A stretch of 64,000 nucleotides of DNA from Yponomeuta sedellus (GCA_934045075.1 OW203722.1:11373396-11437395), one strand, 5' to 3'. Numbered from the stretch's first letter, positions 31,551 through 43,959 are shown. The notes: generated by a model from the sequence alone, not told the origin. Made by a program: numbers and translations.

Positions 31551-33114
31551 ATGCCACTGACTCCGAGAGAGGATACTTCTGGAGTGAGGACCAGGTCCAG
31601 AGGTGCTGCTGAGGCCACGCCCACTGCCCCTCAGGCCACGCCCACCAGCCATAGGGACACGCCCACTGGCCCCGCCCCCCAGGCCACGCCCACTGACCAA
31701 GCCACGCCCACTGCCCCTCAGGCTACGCCCACCGGCCATAGGGACACGCCCACTGGCCCCGCCCCGCAGGCCACGCCCACCGACCAGGCCACGCCCACTG
31801 GCCTCGCCCACCAGGCCACGCCCACCGACCTCGCGCGCCAGGCCCCGCCCACCGGCCTTAACCACCAGGTTTTACCAACCGACCAACAGGCTCCGCCTCG
31901 TAGCCACGCCCATCTGGCCACGCCCACCGAAGACATTAAACCTCAGTACAATGGAGGTTTTAGATATGTCGTGCCTGATGGCAATGTTGAAGGGCATGCG
32001 AGAAGAACAGAGCAAGCAGATGCAGTCCCTGCAAGAACAACAGAGCAAGCAGATGCAGTGCCTGCAAGAAGAACAGAGAGGCCTGCGAGAAGAGCAGAGC
32101 AAGCAGATGTGGTGCCTACAAGAAGAACAGAGAGGCCTGCGAGAAGAACAGAGCAAGCAGATATGGTGTCTGCAAGAAGAACAGAAGGCAGATCAACCAG
32201 TGATCCTATCTGCAGTTACAAAATTCAGCGATACGGTCGCTAAGCTACATGAAGATGTAGAGGTAGTGAACGAACGGGTTTCCGAATTGGAGGAAGACCT
32301 AAAAAATGTGAAAACCGGCCTCACTGACTAGAGAAGGAATATCGGCATATAAAAGCTGCTGGAGTTACATCGAGCGGAGTTGTCAGCATAAACCACGGGC
32401 CTAAAATGAAGGTGCCTCCGTACGTCGGTACTACGTCTTGGGTCGCCTACCGCCAGCAGTTCCAGACTGTCGCTGCTTCAAACGGGTGGACGGACGAACA
32501 GAGCCTGACAGCCCTCACCGTCGCACTCAGAGGATCGGCTTTATCTGTCCTGGAGGCACTGCCGACCTCAGGCAGCGAGTTCAAAGACTTGCTGTAGGCT
32601 TTTGAGGCTAGATATGGGGAACGACACCTGGAACACGTTTTTCGTGCTCAGCTACGCGACCGGACTCAGCGCCTGGGTGAAGGACTTCAACAATGGGCGT
32701 TGGAAATTGAGAAGCTGGTTCGAAAGGCTTACCCTTCTGCTGATAGTAAAATGGTGTACACGAATATTTTGCAAGCCTTCGTCGACGGAATCAAGGATCT
32801 TGAAATTAGGGCTGCAGTAAAGCTTCGCCACCATTCTTCATTAAAAGAAGCTCTGGCACACGCCCTGGAAGTAGAAGCTGTGCGTCAAGATATCCGGCAA
32901 GGTTATAAACTTCGAGAAGTTACGGAGGAGGTTAAAGAAATCAAGACACCGCCCAAGAAGAACTCCGGGCCCATGTGTTACAAGTGTGGCGAAAGAGGGC
33001 ATCTGCAGTTCACGTGTCCTAAGAAGGAGAGGCAAGCAACCAAATCAGATGACAGACTTGATGCGCGTTTCAACAATATGGAGCAGCGTTTTGAAGAGTT
33101 CGTAAAAGAAGCAT
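31551..33114 (+). pseudogene. gypsy gag, frameshifted
   Basis: Begins MPLTPREDTSG. A GC-rich stretch (31610-31930) of repeated ccacgcccac gives an ATPT/DTPTGPAPQ proline-rich tract. A frame change then leads into a glutamine-rich coiled coil with repeats of EEQSKQMQCLQEEQRGLR (31951-32331). The capsid-like part (32406-32830: YVGTTSWVAYRQQF, LEALPTSGSEF, YPSADSKMVYTNI) is broken by a stop and frame change near 32597. A zinc knuckle CYKCGERGHLQFTC lies at 32974-33015. Gag packages the element RNA. Confidence 0.82.
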
Positions 33115-33169
33115 GATGCTGCGCCCTCCACCGTGAACCAGGGAAACGAGTAGAAGCCAGGACTGCGGG

Positions 33170-35523
33170 GCGGGTACTGGCTGGAGCGGAGGAAGCCCCA
33201 GTAACCAGAATCTCACAAGCATGGAATGGGAACAGTCTACTAATATGCGGTGCAGTTAACAAAATAGAGTGCAAAATCACTCTAGATACAGGAGCCTCTA
33301 GAACAATAGTGAGACCAGACCTGGTGAAAGCTGTAGAGAGACGCAAAGGTACCAGTTTATGAAGACTTCTCTCCGCTTCTGGCCAGCAGATACCCGTCCT
33401 GGGTGAAAGGTCGGTTACGATATGTGTTGGGGAGACGTCATATATTCACGACGTAATCGTAGCCGAAATTATGGATGATTGCATTCTGGGCCTAGACTTT
33501 ATGAAGAAACACAACTGTCACATCGATGTCACTAACGGTGTCTTTAAATGTGGTGATGAGGAGAACTTCATACTTGGCGGTCCCGATGGAAATGTCACGT
33601 GCCTGAAGAAAATCGTAATACCTGGACGAGCACAAACTGAAGTAAAGGTGAAGCTGCCTTTGAGTCAGAAGAATCAGCGGAATAGGTGTGTGCTGATTGA
33701 AGATACACGAGACAGTGCAGCCAGTCAGAAATTGCTGACAGCAAGAACTCTCGTCTATGGAGGCAAGACCGCTGTAGTAAGGGTTGTCAATATAGGCGAT
33801 CGTGAGATTACCCTTAGCAAAGGTGACGTTCTTGGAAGGTGTGAGGAAGCCGTTTGGATGAGAAGCTGCCAATCATCTCCAAGCTCAAACACATCGAATA
33901 CCAGGAGTGAAATTATAGTCACTAAGCTCCTTGAGGATTCTAAGAGTAATCTGAGCTATTCGCAAAGCATGAAAGCTATGAGGTTGCTACTGCGCTTTAG
34001 GGATATCTTCTCTGACGAAGGAAATCCTGGAAGAACATCGTTAGTTCGGCACAAAATCGACACCGGACAGGAGCGACCTATTCGTCAGCGAGCGAGGCGC
34101 ATACCGATTGCCAAAGAAAAGGAAGTTCAAGACATGTTGGAAGACATGAAGAGAAACAAGATTACAGAACCTTCTGCTAGCCCATGGTGTTCTCCCGTAG
34201 TGTTGGTAAAGAAGAAAGATGGTAGCACAAGGTTCTTTGTAGACTATCGACGGCTTAATGATGTGACGAAAAAGGATAGTTATCCACTGCCACGAATAGA
34301 CGATACCCTAGACACTTTGAGTGGCATGAAATGGTTCTCGACGTTAGATCTGAAATCCGGATACTGGCAAGTGGAAATTGATCCGAGGGATAAAGAGAAG
34401 ACTGCTTTTTCAACTGGTAAAGGTCTATGGCAATTTAACGTGATGCCTTTTGGATTGTGCAACGCGCCAGCTACATTCGAACGACTTATGGAGTGCGTAC
34501 TGGCAGGATTAGTTGGGGAAGCCTGCGTTGTCTACTTGGATGACGTCATAATCATGGATACAGATTTTGAGGACCACTTACAAAATCTAGAGCAAGTTTT
34601 TAAGAAGATAATGGGAGCAAACTTAAAGTAAAATCCGAAGAAATGCAGTATATTTAAGAACAAGGTTAGCTATCTCGGCCATGTGATAACCAGCGAAGGC
34701 ATACAGACCGATCCAGCCAAAATCAAAGCAGTGCAAAAATGGCCTACTCCCAAAGACAAGACTGAAGTGCGAGCATTTTTAAGGCTATGCTCATATTATA
34801 GACGCTTTGTTAAGGGGTTCTCTGAAATTGCCAAGCCTTTACACAGACTGACTGAAGACAAGCAGTCATTTCATTGGGATGACACATATGAGAGTTCATT
34901 TCAAAAATTAAGAAAATGTCTGCGAGACCCCAACCTTGGGATTCCCACAGCCTAACGGCCTATTCATTGTTGACACTGACGCCAGTAACACAGCGATCGG
35001 AGGAGTGTTATCGCAGAAACAGGGCAACAGAAAGGTTGTGATGGCATATTTCAGTAAATCGCTATCGAAACCTGAAAGGAACTATTGTGTGACAAGAAGG
35101 GAGCTCTTGGCTGTGGTAATGACAGTACAGCACTTCAGCAAATATCTCCTCGGCATGCGGTTTACGCTTCGCACTGACCACGCCGCCCTGAAGTGGCTGT
35201 TACAATTTAAAAATCCAGAGGGGCAAGTTGCTCGATGGATCGAACAACTGCAGGAGTACGACTTTATTGTTGAACACCGCAGCGGAAAGGCGCATGGAAA
35301 TGCTGACGCACTGTCAAGAAGGCTGTGTCCGGAAGACTGCAAGCACTGTGCCAAACAAGAGACAAAGGAACTGCCATTGAGATTGACAAGAATGAGTCCA
35401 TCGAGATCTTGGGAAGATGAGGCGATGAAAGAAGCACAGGAAGATGACGAAGATGTACGGCTCATTGTCGCATGGAAGAAACGAGGCGAGGACAAGCCAA
35501 GATGGTGCGAAGTCGCTCCTACT
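33170..35523 (+). pseudogene. gypsy pol: protease, RT, RNase H
   Basis: The protease active site is LDTGASRTIV near 33280-33310, followed by ILGLDFMKKHNC. The RT runs about 34060-34950 (YRRLNDVTKKDSYPLPRID, FSTLDLKSGYWQVEI, MPFGLCNAPATF, VYLDDVIIM). A TAA at about 34629 interrupts the thumb where leucine is usual, and a frame change near 34945 precedes RNase H (FIVDTDASNTAIGGVL, RRELLAVVMTVQHF, LRTDHAALKWL). The frame meets the inserted LINE at 35523. Confidence 0.88.
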
Positions 35524-36610
35524 GATGATGATGATGTCCTCCACAACGATTCCATTGACGGCGACACCTTGACAATTTTAGACCCGAGCATGCGCACGGA
35601 CGTGAGATGCAAATCCGAATTTGTTTTTAAATGTACGGTCACAGCTGATGCAATAAAGTTGACCGGCTGAGTTAAATGTATAATTGTAGGAGGGCTTAGG
35701 ACGAGTTTTCCGAGTCTGGCGTTTGGCATCGAGGTCTGCATGACGCGCTTGTTCAAAAGCAGCGGTGCCTTCGGTAATAGCTTTTCGCCAATCTGGTCTT
35801 AGCTCGGCAAGCTTCTCCCACGTCTTGACTGATATATTGCTCGAGACTAGGTGGCGCTTCAAGACATCTTTATACCGAAGGTATTGACCACCTACTGTGC
35901 GTTTTCCGCAACTAAGCTGAGAGTAAAAAACAGCCTTCGGCAGTCTCGAAGAGTCCATCCGCACCACGTGTCCGCACCACCTCAGTTGTCCCTTCATTAT
36001 GAGACACTCCATGCCTGTCATTTTAGTTCGACGTAAAATTTCCGTATTAGGAACACGATCCTCCCAGCTCACACGTAAGATAGCCCGAAGGCATCTCATG
36101 TGAAAGGTGTCAAGGCGCCGAATGTCACCTCTGTAAAGGCACCATGTCTCTGACGCATAAAGCAAAATAGGTAGTATAATTGCTTTGTAAACGAGCATTT
36201 TGGTCTGAAGTTTCAAATCGTGTTCCTTCCAAACTCTTTGTTGGAGCTTGCCAAAGGCCGCCGAAGCTCTAGCTATTCGTGTAGACATTTCGGAGTACAG
36301 ACGGTTGTCACTACATAATAAGCACCCGAGGTACCGGAAAGATTGCACCTCTTCAAGCTTCTTGCCGTTGAGTGTGAGTGCAACATCACTCGCAGGTCTA
36401 CCTCTAGCCGGTCGCTTAAGAACTTGGGTTTTAGAAACACTTATCACTAAACCAAAATTGCGACAAGACTCGTCTAGATTGTCCAGATATTGCTGCAGAT
36501 GTTCCATGCTGTCAGCCATAAGACAAACGTCATCGGCATAAAGTACTTCCAAAAAGGACAGTTGTGTGACTTTATTTTTGGCTCTGACACGCGACAAATC
36601 AAAGATACAG
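35524..36610 (-). mobile_element. LINE inserted in the gypsy pol
   Basis: The 10-bp direct repeat cgctcctact at 35514-35523 and 36611-36620 brackets it exactly. The minus-strand frame (36597-35578) starts inside the RT at LEVLYADDVCLMADSMEHL, continues through YASETWCLYRGDIRRLD and RWCGHVVRMDSSRLPK, and ends with a C2H2-type motif (CISCDRTFKNKFGFASHVRA). The 3' end is a gat/atc microsatellite. It is 5' truncated but its remaining frame is open, so it inserted recently. Clade not assigned. Confidence 0.93.
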
Positions 36611-36620
36611 CGCTCCTACT

Positions 36621-37843
36621 AGTGCTGTCACCAAGGCATACTGGGCTCAATGGGACAGTTTTATTCTTCGGAACGGAATACTTTACCGAAAATGGGAGAA
36701 ACCTAACGGCAGAGAGTTCCATCTTCAGATAGTTGTCCCAAGAGATAAGGTACAAGATGTCCTTCGTGAAGTACATGACGGCGTGTCAGGTGGACATTTG
36801 GGCGTAAAAAGGACTTTAACAAAGATTTGAGAAAGGTTTTATTGGCTCCATTGTCGAGAAGATGTGCAAGATTGGTGCCGCAAGTGTGCTACTTGCGCCG
36901 CGGTGAAAGGCCCACCAACTAGAAGCCGAGGAAATCTGCAACTTTATAACGTTGGTGCGCCATGGGAACGCATTGCAGTTGATGTGGCTGGACCGTTCCC
37001 AGTAACGGAATCAGGAAATAAGTATTTCATGGTAGTTATGGATTACTTCACTAAATGGCCAGAGGTATTCGCCACACCCAATCAAGAAGCCACGACTGTT
37101 GCCTCCAAGTTGTTTCAGGAAGTAGTTTGCCGGTTTGGTGTGCCCTTGGAAATACACTCCGACCAAGGCAGGAACTTTGAGTATCAAGTATTTCAAGAAC
37201 TCTGTAAAATATTGGGAATGCATAAGACTAGGACCACCCCATATCATCCTCAATCTGACGGCATGGTAGAAAGATTTAACCAAACACTTGAGAGACATTT
37301 AGCAAAAGTCGTTGACAGGCACCAGAGAGACTGGGACAAATACATACCGCCATTTCTTCTGGCCTACCGAACGGCAGAACATGAAAGCACGAAGGTAACC
37401 CCGGCGCGTGTAAATTTTGGCCGAGAACTGAGAATACCAGTAGATCTGCTGACTGGAGGCCCTCCTGGCGACTCACGTTCTCTACATGACTACATTTCCG
37501 AGTTACGTGAGAAAATGCGAGAGATTCATGCTTTTTCATCAGATTCATAGTACGGAAAAACGGATTGGAGTCGAGTGAAAAGATGAAGACTAGGTATGAC
37601 CGCCGAGCAAATACAAGCGGCTTCGAAGAAGGAGCACTGGTCTGGCTTCACAATGTAACTCGACGAAAAGGAAAATCTCCGAAATTGCAGACAAGATGGG
37701 AGGGACCGTACAAAGTGGTAACTCGGATAAATGACGTGACGTACGGAATTCAACGGCAGCCAAGAGGTGCACAAAAAGTGGTTCACATCGACCGCTTAGC
37801 TTCTTATCACGGCAGTAATGAAGATGCTTGGGACGAGCATCTC
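36621..37843 (+). pseudogene. gypsy pol: integrase
   Basis: Continues pol past the LINE. TKAYWAQWDSF leads into the HHCC zinc domain (DWCRKCATCAAVKGPPTRSR), then the catalytic core (WERIAVDVAGPFP, IHSDQGRNFEYQVF, TTPYHPQSDGMVERFNQTLE) with the expected D, D, E. A stop after FSSDS (37550) splits off the C-terminal GPY-type part (37565-37843: RYDRRANTSGF, QTRWEGPYKVV, VVHIDRL). No envelope gene follows. Confidence 0.88.
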
Positions 37844-37857
37844 TAAGAGGGGAGCAG
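37844..37857 (+). other. polypurine tract
   Basis: aagaggggagcag directly before the 3' LTR primes plus-strand synthesis in such elements. Confidence 0.75.
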
Positions 37858-38346
37858 TGTCGCGGTCCTATCCCGAACCACCTAGAATAGAGCCTTCTGG
37901 AAGCCTATCGAATAGTCGCCGCATGCTGCGTTTTAGTAAACAATAAAACTCTGCAAGCAATAGTGACTCGTATGTCCACTAGTATATAAGGTTCAAATCT
38001 CTTTGACAAGGACTTTGTTCTAGAGTCGTTGCCGCGTGCACCGAGTGTAGGTACGTACTTGAATGTTCTAGAACCCTCGTCGGCGGATATAAATAGCGGT
38101 CGCCGCGGCGCGCTGGCTGTCAGTTCCGTTTGGAATAGCGAAGAGTGAACTTCGAGCGAACATACCTGCGATACGAGCGATAACCTACGGCCTCAGCGAT
38201 ACTATTGGACTTCGATTGGACCTGCGATTGGAATCTACGTGTGGACTTCGTGTCGTGAAGACCTGCAGACCAGACCCTGCGTGAATAAATCCTAAGAAGT
38301 TGTCATTGGCGTTTTACATCCAGATCCGGAACCCCAGCCCGTAACA
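37858..38346 (+). repeat. 3' LTR of the gypsy element
   Basis: 489 bp, almost identical to the 5' LTR. It has an extra ggct between TATA box and initiator, stretching their spacing from 30 to 34 bp. Confidence 0.93.
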
Positions 38347-38350
38347 ATAG

Positions 38351-38575
38351 AAACACCCAGACTCAATACGTAAACCCTTGAAAATAGATAACAAATGATT
38401 GTCATGTGTGAGAATCGTACACACGAGCTTAGTAACATTTAAATCGCAAAATTGACTAAGAAACCTTGGCAGTAGGCCTTTAGTACTTATTATAAAATTC
38501 TGGTCATAAGGATTTTAGTACGCGAGTGTACACCTGCGCAAATACCCCCACCACTTTTGTCGAGCGCTCATAATG
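38351..38575. other. gap before the TIR element
   Basis: No gene. The run tacacctgcgcaaat is a short motif common in moth repeats. Confidence 0.4.
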
Positions 38576-38576
38576 G

Positions 38577-39942
38577 CCGGTATACACGGCAACGATAAAA
38601 CTGCTCAAACGAACTGCACCGTTCATTTGCGCAGTTTTATCGAACGTATGGACAAAAATCGGTGCAGTTTTTTTGGTTGGTGCAAGCCATCGGAGCAAGG
38701 TTCAAAATGTATTCGATATGTTGCGAGCACATGTCAACTCTGCGCGCGCACTACAAACTCCAACATTCCTGCATCGCGCAATCAAAGTGTTCCAATGACA
38801 TAGCATAAATATAACGTCCGACTAACAACAGTTGGACCGGCCGTCCCCACGCATACGATCTGCCTGGCGGGAAATTTCCCTTTATAGTGGAAGAGCACGA
38901 TCACCCGCTCTTTCCTATAGTGGTGACCCCTGACAGAACATTGTCGACCTTCCTTCGCTCTCGCAGCACCCCACATGCATCAGTCTCATAGCAAGGCCAG
39001 CAATCTTCCTTCTCACTTCATCAGTTCCACTACAGTCAACGCACCGACTACTGGGACTGATGGTGATCTTCCCCCAACCCCTCGGCACGGCAGCCTCACA
39101 GCAACAGCATACGTTGCCAGTGGTACAACAGCCTTCGCCGGTTCCTACCACATGCGCGGGCTCCATGGTACTGTCGCCGGTGAAGTGACTGTTAGCCGCC
39201 GAACACCCTCAACCGCTAGTCGACTCACTGACTCAGCGTCACCTGGCACTTCCAGGCTTTAGAGCACAGACTTCGAATCCTATCAGACCTAGCTATGCGT
39301 AGCTACGGTCTTGAAGGGGAGTGATGTGGCGAGCACATGTCAACTCTGCGCGCGCACTACAAGCTCCAACATTCCTGCATCGCGCAATCTAAGTGTTCCA
39401 ATGACATAGCATAAATATAACGTCCGACTAACAACAGTTGGACCGGTCGTCCCCAGGCATACGATCTGCCTGGCGGGAAATTTCCCTTTATAGTGGAAGA
39501 GCACGATCACCCGCTCTTTCCTATAGATAAATCGTTGTCGATCGCGTTTGCACAGTTTTATCGTAGTGTGTATAAGGAAGTCGGGCCGATCATTCAGTTC
39601 TTTCGCAAGGGTTGGTGTAGGCGGACGCGTCGGCGCACGTTAAAACATGTCACAAGAAGATTGTTTTATGTGAGAGTATGACTTTTTTTTAAGAAGCCAA
39701 TCCTTACACCACACACTACCTACGTGATTTTCTTCTCTTTTTGCACAAAATAAGCCAGACTAGCGCAAGCACTTCATCGTTTTCCATCGCGAATGACGTG
39801 TATTTCGTCTGAAGTTTCTGCTGGGAACTGACGATCGACGCAGATATCGTAGATATGTGGACGCACTACCTACGTTCGATAAACTGCGCAAATGAACTGC
39901 ACAGTTCGTTTGCGCAGTTTTATCGTTGCCGTGTATACCGGG
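38577..39942. mobile_element. TIR DNA element split by a TRIM
   Basis: The left end ccggtatacacggcaacgat continues aaaactgctcaaacgaactg. The right end is its near-exact complement (cagttttatcgttgccgtgt then ataccgg). Each end also folds on itself because gttcatttgcgcagttttatc follows. Without the 807-bp TRIM it is about 560 bp with no transposase, so a MITE. Confidence 0.82.
38719..39525 (+). mobile_element. TRIM miniature LTR element
   Basis: Two 201-bp direct repeats (38719-38919 and 39325-39525), both starting tgt and ending ctata, flank 405 bp. tggtgacccctgac after the first repeat fits a tRNA-Trp primer site, and gaaggggagtga before the second is a polypurine tract. The target duplication gata is at 38715-38718 and 39526-39529. 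The interior has no retroelement protein; a 95-codon open frame (38975-39262) is not recognised. Confidence 0.87.
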
Positions 39943-40175
39943 CTTAAACCGTTGCGAAACTTGTACTGTTTTTTGTTTTTATTAATGGCGCTTTGAAAAG
40001 CCCTCATTGCCTATCGTGGCGCGCAATCGGACAGTTGTCGGTTTTTTGGGCACACTTCGAAGGAATCGTAGCGTAGCGTGGCCCATCCCTGTCTCTACAG
40101 TGGCCCATCGTTTAGTTCGTCATAGAGTAACTGTAGTTCGTCTCACCGACCGCTGACCGGGATAGACTTAGTCAC

Positions 40176-40422
40176 GTCGTCGTCGTCGTCGTCAGGCTAT
40201 ACTAGTCCACTGCTGGACATAGCCCTCCCTTAAAGAGCGCCACATTGTGCTATCATAGGGGTAATGCCCATAATCTCCACGCTGGGCATGCGGGTTGGGG
40301 ATCGCAGTTCGGTGGAATTGTACTGCAGGGGGCGCTGCTGCCCACCCCCCGGTTTGTGCTATGTGGTGTCGGCCTAGAGAATAGCACCAACCCAATTCTT
40401 CCCGCGGGTGTCGTAAAAGACA
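40176..40422 (-). mobile_element. LINE 3' tail, 247 bp
   Basis: The minus strand ends gtccagcagtggactagtat then agcctgacgacgac, a microsatellite-tailed LINE end shared with 271-332. A 7-bp repeat tagtcac (40169-40175, 40423-40429) flanks it. Confidence 0.75.
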
Positions 40423-40429
40423 TAGTCAC

Positions 40430-41470
40430 ATTTCAATTCAATTTTGGTAACATGGCAACTAGCCGATGTCGACTATTTCTGCCAGAATCACGTCTTCACA
40501 TTGACACGACATGCGCATCGCATAATAGGGAGGTAAAGCATATAGCACGGATGTCAAAAAAAGATCTACTCTGTGGAGGCTTTTAATATTGTGGCGGCGG
40601 AATATACGTTACAAAATCGGTAATATGAAAAATATTTAAAGTACAAACACAAGGTAGGATGAAGTTAAATACCTATATAAGGACAAATAATAAAATATTT
40701 ATAGAGGATACATAGACAAATTATAATTTAATTTCATTTTCCCCGATAAATTTCATTAATAATATAGCTAAATCAGATGACATAATGTGAGCAGAGAAAC
40801 GAAATTAATAGGGAGTGGGATATCGATTTTCGGAAGAAACGTGTAGGTATAATTCTAAAGATCGATCATTTAGGGAGCAGTTGAAAAAAATGTGATCAGG
40901 TCACCCTCCTCAAGGCCCCAATCACAAATTGGTTGGACGACATAGTCACATTTATTCTTATTCGGTTTGGAATAAAATTAAATGTCATTTTTACATCCGT
41001 GATGTCATGTTAAAATAATTGCTAGGTGTTCTGTGGTCACTGCTCGACTATTGTGATTTTATAGCAGAATTAAATCACATACCTATCAATTTATTAGTCA
41101 TGGGAAAACACTTTGGTGAATTAGCGTTTATCAGGGGCATTGTTTACTTCAAACTATCGCCGCATGAGCAAAAACCGTTTGCTAAAGCGTTCAGTAAAGG
41201 CGTACCGAACTTCGCGACCCGGACCATGGCAACCATAATGTATTGGCTACCACGTGAGTGCAGTCCTCTACAAATCGGTTGGCTGAGCTGCGGCCGTTAG
41301 GGGTTTGAACCTTCGGTTGGTGGGTAAAGCTTGGACCATATAAGGTCTAAAGTACTGTGTTTATGGTGTAATATGGGCACATACTATAGCGATTAACATA
41401 TTTGGATAGTACTAGGGTTTGCTCGCTATCGTTTATTACATGCGTAACAACCTTGGGGCCTACAGGGTGT
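40430..41470. other. gene-free stretch
   Basis: A short open frame (41019-41300) shows no recognised motif. No repeat ends were found. Confidence 0.4.
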
Positions 41471-41472
41471 TA

Positions 41473-43798
41473 AGGTAAAGACCCCAGTTATGGACAGTTT
41501 AAGGGCTGAAAACATGCATTTTGAAAATATTTTGCCTATTTTGCGTTGTTCCAGGGGTTGAGTCACTTTTTGGAGTAGTTTAATATCTATATTATTGATT
41601 TCTTAATTGATATTACCTATAAACGCGAAAAGTTAAGAAATAGGGAATAAATTAAGCCTATGTTTGACCCAATAATGGACAACCAAATTCCATTTATGGA
41701 CATGATCCAGTGATAAACCCCTAGTCTTAAACATGATCCAGTTATTCTTGTTCTCTAATTCATGTTGCTTAGTGGGGGTTAATGCGAATTACCTGGCTAC
41801 ATGGAATTTATTACTTAAAATAAAGACAGTATTGTAAAGACGTTATATCTATTTATTTGCTATTCTCAATACTTGACATAATCCAGTCTCAAATATTATA
41901 TTATTATTAAGGTTTTTTTCAGTCGGTACTCCTCATAAAGCACAGTTTTTGGTTGGGTGAATCATTACCAGCTGCATTCACTTTTGGATCTAGTGTTTGA
42001 GCAGACTCAGATGCTTCATTGTCCTCAAATGCTTGTTTGTTGCTTGCCCAAAGCACGTACAATGACGTGTCTTCTTCGGGCAAGCGAGCATCCAATTCGT
42101 CTCTGCCTGTATAAGAGTTCTTTGAACATTTTCAGCTTTTCAGCTCTGAATTTGGAAACTATTTCAGTTTCTAGGCAACGTAGAAAATGCTTTTTGAGCA
42201 GTTTGATCTACTGTTGATGTTTGTCAGATTTTATTTGGGAAAAATCCACATAGCTCGGGCCAAAATGATATAATCCTCCACCTCGAAAACCATTTTTTAT
42301 GCAATCTTCAGAAATAGACTGCAGAGCAGTCTTAAAAACTGGGGCAAAATGTTCTTTTTTCAAATTCTGACCCAGATGCTCCAACTTCCATTTATTGACA
42401 GCTTTTTTCCAGGATGCTTTTAATGGTCTAAAGATGGCGAGGTCCATGGGCTGCAAAATATGGGTACTGTTTGGGTTCAGTGCTACAATTTCTATACCAT
42501 TAGCACAGCAAAAATCTGATAAATGCAGAGTCAAATGGGACCGATGTCCATCCAAAAAAAACAAGACGGGTTTTTTGATGTTTTGCTCAAGCTCAGCTTT
42601 TGGTGAAAGAAAAAACGCGCTCTCATCGGTGTTGAAGATCCTCTCCGGCTCTTTTGTTACTTCCATAAGATCTTTCTCCAACAGATAACTTTCTACCTCT
42701 TGGAACCACCTAATTATATCATGCTCGGTGACGTTGACACGAGCCGTGGTTCTCTGAGTTCTCTCAACAATAATTGGGTGCCTTCTTAAAAACAGACCGT
42801 ACTATTTCTTACCGGGTCTGTTCTCCGAAAAAGGATTTGGTCTACCCTTATCGGTGATGATATGTTGCATGCTGTCGAGCAACTCCTCTTTTGTTACTGG
42901 GATATGTTTATTTTGCATATCTAGAATCCAGTGCTCTAATATGTTTTCTTCCTCGGCGGAAAGATACGTGTGGGACCCATAGAGCACTCCTCTGGACTTT
43001 TTCCGGTGACGTTGTTGTGCAATGTGACCCGGGGCACACCGAACCTCTTCGCCGCCGTCGCAATTTTTTCACCTTTCCTTACAGCCTCAATTGCATTACC
43101 CATTTGCAGAGGCGTGTAATCTTTTTTCGGTGCCATACCTAAGAAAATTATATTATTTTAGTTCAGCTATGTCCATGACTGGATTCTATGAACTCCCCAA
43201 TCATGGACACCTGTGTCCATTATTGGAACGAATCATTGAACATTTAAGCGGGTAACACATTTAAAAACGGCATAAAACAATGCAACCGGGTACTGAAAAC
43301 TGGAACACACCCAAAAAAAAGTAATTTTCGACACTTGTCCATAATTGGTATCATGCACAAAAAAATATCCACTAATGAACAAATGCAATTGAAAGAAAAA
43401 TAAACAACCTGGCTGCGTATAATTATCACAAATTACTAGTTAATTTGCTACTCAAGCCATAAAATAACACGTAATTCAGATAGTGTGAATCAATATAATA
43501 TAGGTAAGTAATGACATTATTCTATACTTACTTTCTTAAGGATTCTGCTTAAAATTTTGGATATTTTCCTTTATACCGGCTCGTGGTGATCTGCACTTCA
43601 CACGCCATTTTGAAGAAAACACAGGAAGAAAATGGGCGAATCAGTGGAAACGACAAATTAATATCAAGTGGATGATTAGAAACATATGTTTTAATATTGC
43701 CAGCACACGAAAATTTATTTCTACTTTTATTATATAAGTATAGTTGTTTTTTTTTGTGTCTATTATTATGGCCTTGTCCAAGACAGGGGTCTTTACCT
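41473..43798 (-). mobile_element. pogo/Tigger-type DNA transposon
   Basis: Inverted ends aggtaaagaccccagttatg and gacaggggtctttacct are flanked by TA (41471-41472, 43799-43800), the target duplication of the Tc1/mariner-pogo superfamily. The transposase on the minus strand is broken (separate entry). Confidence 0.9.
42208..43136 (-). pseudogene. pogo-like transposase with internal deletion
   Basis: Starts MAPKKDYTPLQMGNAIEAV, a psq-type helix-turn-helix (IATAAKRFGVPRVTLHN), then a CENP-B-type region (YLSAEEENILEHWILDMQ). A frame break follows near 42960, and a TAG after RPGKK near 42800. The catalytic part has FNTDESAFFL (first D), VLFFLDGHRSHLTLHL (second D) and LNPNSTHILQPMD (third D). Only a few residues separate SPKAELEQN from IKKPVLFF where family members have many tens, so a deletion removed the core. 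It cannot be active. Confidence 0.88.
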
Positions 43799-43959
43799 TA
43801 AGGTAATTTATGTATGTATAGCGCCTACAGTTACATACATTCGTTGCGTCAGTTCATCAGTAAAGATTTTAGTAAGAGGGGGGGAACTGTATTGGAACGA
43901 ACTGGATCGGGTATTGGAGGGTGTAAGAGTGAGGTACTGTGAGATCGCGTAAGTTTTTA

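Larger units (their letters stand above)
31039..38346 (+). mobile_element. Ty3/gypsy LTR retrotransposon
   Basis: LTRs at 31039-31523 and 37858-38346 differ by a few substitutions and a 4-bp insertion. The 4-bp target duplication atag lies at 31035-31038 and 38347-38350. The order gag, protease, RT, RNase H, integrase is the Ty3/gypsy order. A 1.09-kb LINE interrupts pol. No env frame follows the integrase. Gag and pol contain frame breaks and a stop, so the copy is not autonomous although the LTRs look young. Confidence 0.95.

Noticed and set aside
31491..31865. Glycine-rich frame on the minus strand (GRGLVG repeats)
   Set aside because: It is the antisense shadow of the gag ccacgcccac repeats.
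31610..31930. CRISPR-like or satellite array
   Set aside because: Repeats are short, variable and within a coding tract of a retrotransposon; no spacers, and a eukaryotic setting.
31039..38346. Endogenous retrovirus with envelope
   Set aside because: After the integrase only the GPY-type end, the polypurine tract and the LTR follow; there is no room for env.
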